Shown in pieces: positions 20,714-27,623 of a stretch of 64,000 nucleotides of DNA. The stretch lies in assembly GCA_036501825.1 (NCBI GenBank), contig DASXZP010000027.1, forward strand, positions 248,001 to 312,000, written 5' to 3'. A model generated the notes under the pieces. It saw only the letters and a list, made by a program, of their open reading frames with translations. It ran no database searches and had not been told where the DNA came from. The position numbers and the translations under genes were made by a program. Each line of letters begins with the position of its first letter. Position 1 is the stretch's first letter. Origin of the DNA: JAFECT01 sp036501825 (GTDB taxonomy: Bacteria; Pseudomonadota; Alphaproteobacteria; Caulobacterales; Caulobacteraceae).

Positions 20714-21614
20714 CCACTGTCGTGGAGTACCGGCGCGTCTTGCGCCAGGCGGCCCAGGCGAAGATCGCCACGCCCGCCCAGATGAACACGAACGACGCGA
20801 GGCGCAGCGGCGTCAGGCTCTCGCCCTCTTCGGCGCCGATGACGAAGCTCAAGGTCGGGGCGATGAACTGCAGAAAGCCCATGGTCGACAGCGGCATGCG
20901 CCGCGCCGCCCAGGCGAACAGCGCCAGCGGGATCGCCGTCACCGGCCCCGCCGCCAGCAGCAGCGCGCCCGTCACCGGATTGGACAGCAGATGCCCGTGG
21001 TGGTTCGCCTCCAGCCAGCCGATGTAGCCGAACGCCGGGATCGCCAGCACCAGACACTCGACCAGCAGGCCCGGTTGCGCCTCGGCCTTCACGCGCTTGC
21101 GCACGATGCCGTAGCCGCCCCACACCACCGCCAGCACCAGCGACGCCACCGGCACGCGGCCGAGCGCAAAGCCCTGCAACACCACGCCCACTGCGGCGAC
21201 GCCGATGGCGATCTTGGCCGCGGTTCCGATCCGCTCGCGGAACATCACCGCGCCGGCGCCGACGTTGATCAGCGGCACCAGGTAATAGCCGAGGCTCGCG
21301 TCCAGGGTCTTCCGGTTGGTGACCGCCCAGATGTAGATGATCCAGTTGATCGCGATCAGCAGCGCGGACAGCGTCAACAAACCCAGCGTCTTCGGAGAGC
21401 GAAAGATCGCCGCCACCTGATCGCTCTGTTTCGCCAACAGCACCAGCACCCAGGCCGCGATCGAACCCCAGGCGATGCGGTGCGCCATGATTTCCCACGG
21501 CCCCGCGCCATAGTCGGCGATGGCCTGGAAGAACAGAGGCACAAAGCCCCAGATCACGTAGCAAATCGTTCCGGCGATCAGGCCGGCATTGCTCTTGGCT
21601 GCGGGCTCGCTCAC
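20691..21614 (-). CDS. rarD: EamA/RarD family transporter
   Basis: A 307-residue inner-membrane protein with about ten hydrophobic segments, beginning AGLIAGTICYVIWGFVPLFF, the hallmark of RarD (chloramphenicol-sensitive protein) transporters. ALLIAINWIIYIWAVT and ASLGYYLVPLINV are also RarD-typical. The substrate is uncertain. The GTG start at 21614 overlaps the TGA of asd by four bases (GTGA), so it is translated as the second gene of an asd-rarD operon. Confidence 0.92.
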   Translation of the reverse strand: MSEPAAKSNAGLIAGTICYVIWGFVPLFFQAIADYGAGPWEIMAHRIAWGSIAAWVLVLLAKQSDQVAAIFRSPKTLGLLTLSALLIAINWIIYIWAVTNRKTLDASLGYYLVPLINVGAGAVMFRERIGTAAKIAIGVAAVGVVLQGFALGRVPVASLVLAVVWGGYGIVRKRVKAEAQPGLLVECLVLAIPAFGYIGWLEANHHGHLLSNPVTGALLLAAGPVTAIPLALFAWAARRMPLSTMGFLQFIAPTLSFVIGAEEGESLTPLRLASFVFIWAGVAIFAWAAWRKTRRYSTTVASRAAAG

Positions 21615-22639
21615 GCCAGGACGGGCGACAGCACCCCTCGCTCGTCGAGCAGTTGGGCGATCTGCACCGCGTTCAACGCGGCGCCCTTGCGCAGGTTGTC
21701 CGACACCACCCACAGCGACAGGCCGTTCTTCACCGTCGGGTCGCGGCGGATGCGGCTGACATAGACGCCGAACTCGCCCTGGGCCTCTTTCGGGGTGATG
21801 TAGCCGGTGGGTTCGTGCTTATCGATCACCACCACGCCGGGCGCCGAGCGCAGGATGTCGCGCGCCTCATCCTCATCGATCTCCTCGTGGAATTCGAGGT
21901 TCACCGATTCCGAATGGCCCACGAACACCGGCACCCGGACGCAGGTGACGGTCAGCGCGATGTCCTCGTCGATGATCTTGTGGGTCTCCATCCACATCTT
22001 GGCTTCTTCGTCGGTGTAGCCGTCGTCGCGGAACTTGCCGATGAACGGGATGACGTTGAAGGCGATCTGCTTGGGGAAGGTCTTCGGCTCGACGCCGCCG
22101 AGCACGAACACCGCCTTGGTCTGATCCCACAGCTCGTCGACGCCCTTCTTGCCGGCGCCGGAAACCGATTGATAGGTCGAGACGACCGCGCGTTTGATCC
22201 GCGCCACGTCGTGCAGCGGCTTCAACGCGACGACCAGTTGCGCGGTCGAACAGTTCGGGTTTGCCACGATGTTCTTCTTGCGCGCGTCGGCGGCCGCGTC
22301 GGGGTTCACCTCGGGTACGATCAGCGGCACGTCGGGGTGCATGCGCCAGGCCGAGGAGTTGTCGATCACGATCGGGCCGGCCGCGCCGATGCGCTCCGAC
22401 CAGGCCTTGGAGACCTCGCCGCCGGCGCTCATCAGCACCAGGTCGACGTTGGAGAAGTCGAACTTTTCGAGGTCCTGGCATTTCAGCGTCCGCTCGCCGA
22501 AGCTGACTTCGGCGCCGAGGGAATTGCGCGAAGCGATGGCGTGGATCTCGCTGATGGGGAATTCCAGCTCGTCGAGCAGGCCCAGCATCTCGCGGCCCAC
22601 GGCGCCCGTAGCGCCCACGACGGCAACGCGATAGCCCAT
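21611..22639 (-). CDS. asd: Aspartate-semialdehyde dehydrogenase
   Basis: A 342-residue NADP-dependent enzyme at the branch point to lysine, diaminopimelate, threonine and methionine. The Rossmann motif VVGATGAVGREML is at the N terminus, the catalytic cysteine is C130 in NPNCSTAQ, and SYQSVSGAGKKGVDEL is typical. It heads an operon with rarD. Its promoter must lie in 22640-22765, before the inverted repeat. Confidence 0.97.
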   Translation of the reverse strand: MGYRVAVVGATGAVGREMLGLLDELEFPISEIHAIASRNSLGAEVSFGERTLKCQDLEKFDFSNVDLVLMSAGGEVSKAWSERIGAAGPIVIDNSSAWRMHPDVPLIVPEVNPDAAADARKKNIVANPNCSTAQLVVALKPLHDVARIKRAVVSTYQSVSGAGKKGVDELWDQTKAVFVLGGVEPKTFPKQIAFNVIPFIGKFRDDGYTDEEAKMWMETHKIIDEDIALTVTCVRVPVFVGHSESVNLEFHEEIDEDEARDILRSAPGVVVIDKHEPTGYITPKEAQGEFGVYVSRIRRDPTVKNGLSLWVVSDNLRKGAALNAVQIAQLLDERGVLSPVLA

Positions 22640-22765
22640 GACTCAAAAGCTCCAATAGGGGGTGAGACGCCGGGGTCCGGCGCGACCGTCCATTTAGTCC
22701 TTTGCGCCCCACCGCGAAAGGCCGCCCAAGCGCTACTTTTGCTAAAGGGCGGTTCAGCTTTTGCT

Positions 22766-22908
22766 CCGCTCATCCCCGCGAAAGCGGGGACCCAGGCTTT
22801 TTTGATTTCAGATGGCCGCCATCCGGGTCAGCGCCTTCCCAACCGACCCAAACATTTGCCTGGACCGCGGGAAAACACCTGGTTCCCCGCTTTCGCGGGG
22901 ATGAGCGG
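22766..22908. repeat. Inverted repeat in the asd/zapE divergent gap
   Basis: Arms of 31 bp at 22766-22796 and 22878-22908 match at 30 positions. Each arm is itself a small palindrome (CCCCGCGAAAGCGGGG). It belongs to a second REP-like family whose core differs from the copies at 5631 and 13045. The whole gap 22640-22950 (311 bp) contains this element and no gene; promoters for asd and zapE must sit on its two sides. Confidence 0.8.
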
Positions 22909-22950
22909 AATGGGGAGTGACCGGCCAAGCCTCCCGCGTTAACCGAAGCC

Positions 22951-24072
22951 ATGCCCCAGGCGACTCGTCAGGCCTACAAACGGCTCCTGAAACAGGGCCA
23001 CATCAAACCCGACCCCGGCCAGGCCAAGGCGGTCGAGGCCCTGTCGCGGCTGGAGGGCGAGCTCGGGCGGCTGAGAGACCCGGTGCTCCCTTTTCTGGCG
23101 CCCCCCGCGCCGCCGCGGGGGCTGTACTTCTGGGGCCCGCCGGGGCGGGGCAAGTCCATGCTGATGGACCTGTTCTTCGACGCCGCCCAGGTGGCGAAGA
23201 AGCAGCGCTACCACTTTCAGGTCTTCATGGCCGAGGTGCACGGCCTGATCGGCGAATGGCGCGACGGCGACCAGGCCGCCCGCAAGGCGCGCTTCGGCTA
23301 TCACAAGGGCGACGACCCGATCCGCCCGGTGGCCGAACTGATCGCCAAAAAGGCGCGCCTGCTCTGCTTCGACGAGCTGCAGGTCACCGACATCGCCGAC
23401 GCCATGATCCTGGGCCGGCTGTTCGAGGCGCTGTTCGAGTTGCGCACCGTGCTGGTCGCCACCTCGAACCGGGCGCCCGATGACCTCTACAAGGACGGCA
23501 TCAACCGCCAGCTGTTCACGCCCTTCATCGACCTGATCAAGCGCCGTTGCGACGTGGTCGAGATGGCCGGCCCCTGCGACTTCCGCCTCGACCGCCTGCG
23601 CGGCGCCAAGGTGTGGTTCTCGCCGCTGACCCCCGACAACGAAAAGGCGTTCGACGCCCTGTGGCGCGACATGACCAGCGTGACGCGCGAGATCGGCGCC
23701 CACGTCGAAATCCTCGGGCGCAACCTGTTCTTCCCCCGCGCCGCCGGCGGCATGCTGCGCGCCACCTTCCGCGACCTGTGCGTCGAGCCGCTGGGCCCGC
23801 AGGACTATCTCGCCATCGCCGCCCGTTTTCCCACCTTGTTCCTGGAAGCCGTCCCCAAACTCGGCCCCGAAAGCCGCAACGAAGCCCGCCGCTTCGTCAC
23901 CCTCATCGACGCCCTCTACGAAGCCCAGACCAAACTCGTGGTGCTGGCCGACGGCGAACCGATGGACCTCTATCCGGCGGGAGACGGGTCGTTTGAGTTC
24001 GAACGCACGGCCTCACGCCTTCAGGAAATGCGCTCGCAGGACTATGTGGAGCGGGTTCGCTCCCAAAGCTGA
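22951..24072 (+). CDS. zapE: Cell division protein ZapE (AFG1-like AAA ATPase)
   Basis: A 373-residue AFG1-family ATPase. Walker A is GPPGRGKS (residues 62-69), Walker B is LLCFDE, followed by LQVTDIADAMIL and the sensor region VATSNRAPDDLY. In E. coli, ZapE associates with the Z-ring under stress; mitochondrial AFG1 homologues act in protein quality control. A further O-methyltransferase gene follows 9 bp downstream and may share its transcript. Confidence 0.94.
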   Translation: MPQATRQAYKRLLKQGHIKPDPGQAKAVEALSRLEGELGRLRDPVLPFLAPPAPPRGLYFWGPPGRGKSMLMDLFFDAAQVAKKQRYHFQVFMAEVHGLIGEWRDGDQAARKARFGYHKGDDPIRPVAELIAKKARLLCFDELQVTDIADAMILGRLFEALFELRTVLVATSNRAPDDLYKDGINRQLFTPFIDLIKRRCDVVEMAGPCDFRLDRLRGAKVWFSPLTPDNEKAFDALWRDMTSVTREIGAHVEILGRNLFFPRAAGGMLRATFRDLCVEPLGPQDYLAIAARFPTLFLEAVPKLGPESRNEARRFVTLIDALYEAQTKLVVLADGEPMDLYPAGDGSFEFERTASRLQEMRSQDYVERVRSQS

Positions 24073-24081
24073 GGAAACGTC

Positions 24082-24759
24082 ATGTCCCGATCCTTCGGCC
24101 TCCCCGACAACGTCCGTGACTACGTCCAGAAGTTCGGCGCCCGCGAACATCCCGCGCTCGCCCGTTGCCGTGAGGAGACGTTTCGCGACCTGGGCGGTCG
24201 CGCGGGGATGCAGATCAGTCCCGAGCAGGGCGCGCTGATGCAGGTGCTGGCGCACGCGATCCGGGCGCGGCGCGCGGTGGAGGTGGGGGTGTTCACCGGC
24301 TATTCGTCGACGGCCGTGGCGCTGGCGATGCATGCCATGCACGGCCATGACGCCCTGCTGGTCGCCTGCGATCTGTCCGAGGAGTTCGTGGATCGTGCGC
24401 GCAGCTATTGGGCGCAGGCTGGGGTCGAGGGCGTGATCGCTCCGCGCATCGGGCCGGCGGCGCAGAGCCTGACCGACATGCTTGAGGAGGGTCTGGCGGG
24501 CGGCTTCGACCTGGCCTTCATCGACGCCGACAAGACCGGCTACGACGCCTACTACGAGCTGTGTCTCAGGCTGCTGCGCCCAGGCGGGATGATCCTGATC
24601 GACAATATGCTGTGGGGCGGGGCGGTGGCCGACCCGGCCGAGCACGAGCCGGACACCGTGGCGCTCCGGGCCCTGGCGGCCAAGATCCACGCCGACGGGC
24701 GGGTCGAGATGACCGTGGCCGGGGTGGGGGATGGCCTCTCGGTGGTGGTCAAGCGCTGA
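24082..24759 (+). CDS. Class I SAM-dependent O-methyltransferase (family 3)
   Basis: A 225-residue enzyme similar to caffeoyl-CoA/catechol O-methyltransferases. The SAM site is EVGVFTGYSSTAVALAM. The metal and substrate-binding blocks are AFIDADKTGYDAYYE and LIDNMLWGGAVADP. These enzymes usually need a divalent metal and form dimers. The ATG at 24082 is preceded by GAGGAAACGT. The methyl acceptor is unknown. It is expected to produce SAH, the substrate of AhcY. Confidence 0.92.
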   Translation: MSRSFGLPDNVRDYVQKFGAREHPALARCREETFRDLGGRAGMQISPEQGALMQVLAHAIRARRAVEVGVFTGYSSTAVALAMHAMHGHDALLVACDLSEEFVDRARSYWAQAGVEGVIAPRIGPAAQSLTDMLEEGLAGGFDLAFIDADKTGYDAYYELCLRLLRPGGMILIDNMLWGGAVADPAEHEPDTVALRALAAKIHADGRVEMTVAGVGDGLSVVVKR

Positions 24760-24829
24760 GGGACCCGCTGACGAACGGCCAAGATTGCGCTAAAAGGTCA
24801 GGGCAAGGGGACCTCGGGGGATAAAATCC

Positions 24830-25330
24830 ATGGGACGGCTCGGCATTTTCGGCGCGGCGGCGGCCGCGGCGCTCGCCCTGGCGGCAGGTTCGGCTCAGGC
24901 GGACGGCCAGACCGGCCCCATCCCCGCCGGCGGCATGACCATCCCCGAAGTGGTCCACTGGCTGCAGGACCAGGGCTACAAGGCAGAGGTCGCCACGGGC
25001 ACGAGCGGCGACAAGTACATCAAGAGCGCCGCCGAGGGCGTGAACTTCGACATCTACATGTACGACTGCAAGGCCGACCGCTGCGCCTCCATGCAGCTCT
25101 CCGCCGGCTTCAACATGACCAAGCCGGGCCTGGCGGGCGGCGCCACCAAGATCAACGAGTGGAACACGCAAAAGCGCTACATCAAGGCCTATGTGGATTC
25201 CGACAACGATCCCTGGGCCCAGTACGACGTGAACCTGAGCCCGGGCGAGAGCTTCGAAGCCCTCGATGACAACTTCAAGAACGTCTGGATCTCGAGCCTG
25301 CCGGACTTCATGAAGTTCATCGGCTGGTAA
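24830..25330 (+). CDS. YbjN-family exported protein
   Basis: A 166-residue protein with a signal peptide (MGRLGIFGAAAAAALALAAG, cleavage near AQA). The mature part has the YbjN/type III chaperone-like pattern: IPEVVHWLQDQGYKAEV, YIKSAAEGVNFDIYMYDC, INEWNTQKRYIKAYVDSDND and a closing FKNVWISSLPDFMKFIG. Two Cys in DCKADRCASM could pair. The function of periplasmic YbjN proteins is unknown. Confidence 0.87.
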   Translation: MGRLGIFGAAAAAALALAAGSAQADGQTGPIPAGGMTIPEVVHWLQDQGYKAEVATGTSGDKYIKSAAEGVNFDIYMYDCKADRCASMQLSAGFNMTKPGLAGGATKINEWNTQKRYIKAYVDSDNDPWAQYDVNLSPGESFEALDDNFKNVWISSLPDFMKFIGW

Positions 25331-25359
25331 GTTAGCGCGTCGTCCCACAATTATTTAGT

Positions 25360-25528
25360 CCGTCATCCCCGGACTTGTTCCGGGGATCCATGCATCCGTC
25401 GCACCGAAACTTTGAGTGAGCGCTCCGCGCGAACCGGCACAACGGTTGCGATGGCTCGCTGGACGCTCGCGCTAATCTCTGGAGATTTGCGCAACGATGG
25501 ACCCCCGGAACAAGTCCGGGGGTGACGG
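25360..25528. repeat. REP/BIME-like inverted repeat, diverged family A copy
   Basis: Arms at 25360-25391 and 25497-25528 (32 bp) are complementary apart from a few positions. Their core CCCCGGACTTGTTCCGGGG is a diverged version of the 5631 and 13045 copies. The spacer is longer (105 bp) and contains GGCACAACGGTTGCG-like small stems. It sits between the convergent ybjN-like and citE-like genes. Confidence 0.78.
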
Positions 25529-25553
25529 CGATGATGAGGATGTGTCGAGGCGC

Positions 25554-26405
25554 CTAAAGCCGCGCCGCGCCCGCCGCTTCCAGAACCTGTTCCGCCTCTT
25601 CCAGATGCAGCCGCTCGACCATGCGGCCGTCGACGCGCAGCACGCCGCGGTCGGCGTTGTCCGGCTGGGCGAAGGCGTCCACGACCGAGCGGGCCCAGGC
25701 GACTTCCGCCGGCGTCGGCGCAAACACGCGGTTGGCGGCGTCGATCTGGTTCGGGTGCAGCAGGCATTTGCCGTCGAAGCCGAAGGCGCGGCCGTCGGCG
25801 CACTCGCGCTCGAAGCCGGACAGGTCGTCGAGGTCGTTGTAGACCCCGTCCAGCACGTTCAGGCCGTTGGCGCGGGCGGCGGTGACCGACAGGCTGAGCG
25901 CAGTATGCAGCGCCGTGCGATCCTTCGACGCCGGGCGGCGCATGTCCTTGGACAGGTCGTTCACCCCGACCACCAGCGCGCCGAGACGGCCGCCGGCCTG
26001 CGCGATCTCACCCAGGTTCATCACCGCCTTGCAGGTCTCGACCATCGCCCACAGCCGCGTGCGCTCCGGCGCCTGCACCATGCGCAGACGATAGGCCTCG
26101 ACCGAATCCGCGTCGCCGACCTTGGGCGCCAGGATGGCGTCGGGCGCCGCGCCGGCGGCGGCGAACAGGTCTTCTTCACCCCATTCGGTGTCGAGGCCGT
26201 TCACCCGCACCACCAGCGTGCGCGCCTGAAAGCCGCCGGCGTGCACCGCCTCGACCATACGCGCGCGCGCTTCGGCCTTGTGTTCGGGCCCGACCGCGTC
26301 TTCGAGGTCGAGCACCACCGCATCGCACGCCAGGGTGCGCGCCTTTTCGATCGCCCGCGCGTTCGACGCGGGCAGGAACAGGACGGAGCGAAGGGGGCGG
26401 ATCAT
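25554..26405 (-). CDS. CitE-like CoA-ester lyase (HpcH/HpaI superfamily)
   Basis: A 283-residue TIM-barrel protein of the citrate lyase beta/malyl-CoA lyase group. Motifs: RSVLFLPAS at the start, VVLDLEDAVGPEHK (metal-binding Glu/Asp), VRVNGLDTEWGEEDL, MVETCKAVMNL, VVGVNDLSKDM and GFDGKCLLHPNQI. No CitD/CitF partners are present, so a stand-alone malyl-CoA-type lyase or thioesterase is more likely than citrate lyase. The ATG overlaps the TGA of the upstream thpR by four bases. Confidence 0.88.
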   Translation of the reverse strand: MIRPLRSVLFLPASNARAIEKARTLACDAVVLDLEDAVGPEHKAEARARMVEAVHAGGFQARTLVVRVNGLDTEWGEEDLFAAAGAAPDAILAPKVGDADSVEAYRLRMVQAPERTRLWAMVETCKAVMNLGEIAQAGGRLGALVVGVNDLSKDMRRPASKDRTALHTALSLSVTAARANGLNVLDGVYNDLDDLSGFERECADGRAFGFDGKCLLHPNQIDAANRVFAPTPAEVAWARSVVDAFAQPDNADRGVLRVDGRMVERLHLEEAEQVLEAAGAARL

Positions 26406-26938
26406 CGGAGCAAATACTCCCTTTCCAGATCGTAGCGCGAGCTGTCGCTCGACTGCCACGACGAATACAGCCCGAAACAGTGGGCGCGGATCGGCGGCGA
26501 CTTGAGCAGATTGTGGCCCTGGATCCAGGCGGCGACCCGCGCCGGATCGGGATGCTTGGTATAGGCCAGCGTCACATGCGGCTTGTAGGTGCGCGCCTCG
26601 GGCGTCAGGCCGATACGCCGCGCCGCCGTTTCGCAACGGGCGGCCAGACGGTTGAGCGCCTCGTTCTCGGCCACGCCCGCCCATACCGCGCGCACCTCTT
26701 CGCCTTCACCGAAGGCGCAGACGCCGCTGAGTTCGTAATCGAAGGGCGCCCCGGCGGCGCGTTGCAGTTCCAGGTCGAGGTCCGCGGCCTTCTCTTCGCT
26801 GACCTCGCCGAAAAAGCGCAGGGTTACGTGCAAGGTGTCGAGCGGGCGCCACTTGGCGCGTGGCAGGCCCTGTTGCCGTCGCGCGAGAGTCTCGCCGATG
26901 TCGTCGGGGATCGCCAGGGCCGCGAAAAGCCGGATCAT
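26402..26938 (-). CDS. thpR: RNA 2',3'-cyclic phosphodiesterase (2H family)
   Basis: A 178-residue protein of the LigT/2'-5' RNA ligase-like group. The two catalytic HxTx motifs are H37-V-T39-L and H121-V-T123-L. The start RLFAALAIPDDI is typical. It opens 2',3'-cyclic phosphate ends of RNA in vitro; the cellular role is unclear. It overlaps tesA upstream and the citE-like gene downstream by four bases each, so tesA-thpR-citE is one tightly coupled unit. Confidence 0.92.
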   Translation of the reverse strand: MIRLFAALAIPDDIGETLARRQQGLPRAKWRPLDTLHVTLRFFGEVSEEKAADLDLELQRAAGAPFDYELSGVCAFGEGEEVRAVWAGVAENEALNRLAARCETAARRIGLTPEARTYKPHVTLAYTKHPDPARVAAWIQGHNLLKSPPIRAHCFGLYSSWQSSDSSRYDLEREYLLR

Positions 26939-27582
26939 CCGTGCGCCTTCAGCGCCTTCGCAACGACGGGCGCCAGGCCGCGCGCAATGATCAGCACCCC
27001 CGCCGCATTGGGATGCAGGCCGTCGCCCTGGGTCAGCCCCTTCACATTGGCTACGCCCTTGCGCAGATCCGGATAGAAGGTCACGCGCTCAGCCTTCGCG
27101 ACGGCGGGGAACACCGCGTCGTAGTCGCGGGCGTAATGGCGCCCGATGGCTTGCGGCGCGGTCAGGCCGCATAGCACCACGCCGATCCGGCGCTGTTTCA
27201 ACCGCTCGATGATGCGGGTCAGGTTCGACTGCATGCTCTTGGGGTCGAGCCCCTGCAGCAGGTCGTTGCCGCCCAGCGCCACCACGCAGACGGCCGTGTC
27301 GGCCTGGACGCTGAAGTCGAGCCGCTGCAGGCCGCCGGCGGTGGTGTCGCCCGACACCCCCGCGCCGCGCACCATCGCGTGGACCCCGAGCTTCCCCAGA
27401 GCCGCCTGCAGCCGCGCCGGCAGGGCGTCCGCCTGCGCCAGCCCCAGGCCCGCGGTGATCGAGTCGCCCAGGATGGTGACGACCGGCGCCTTGGCCGCCG
27501 CCAGGGCCGGCGCCGTGCCCAGGGCGAGGGCAGAGCCGATCAGGCTTCGCCGCCCGATGCGGAAGGGGGATGGGTTCGCCAT
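26935..27582 (-). CDS. tesA: TesA-type SGNH arylesterase/lysophospholipase
   Basis: A 215-residue exported SGNH hydrolase. Residues 8-30 look like a Tat-type signal (RIGRRSLIGSALALG). Block I is G39-D40-S41-I-T (catalytic Ser41), block III is GGND (104-107), and block V is D187-G-L-H190. In E. coli, tesA is divergent from ybbA-ybbP. Here the matching ybbA-ybbP homologues lie at 41646-44875, with the CHASE2/TPS/CHAT genes in between. It begins 41 bp after the CHAT gene and may now be read from that operon. Confidence 0.93.
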   Translation of the reverse strand: MANPSPFRIGRRSLIGSALALGTAPALAAAKAPVVTILGDSITAGLGLAQADALPARLQAALGKLGVHAMVRGAGVSGDTTAGGLQRLDFSVQADTAVCVVALGGNDLLQGLDPKSMQSNLTRIIERLKQRRIGVVLCGLTAPQAIGRHYARDYDAVFPAVAKAERVTFYPDLRKGVANVKGLTQGDGLHPNAAGVLIIARGLAPVVAKALKAHG

Positions 27583-27623
27583 GGGCTCTATGTAACGCGC
27601 GCAAGCGCGCGCTCAACCCGTCG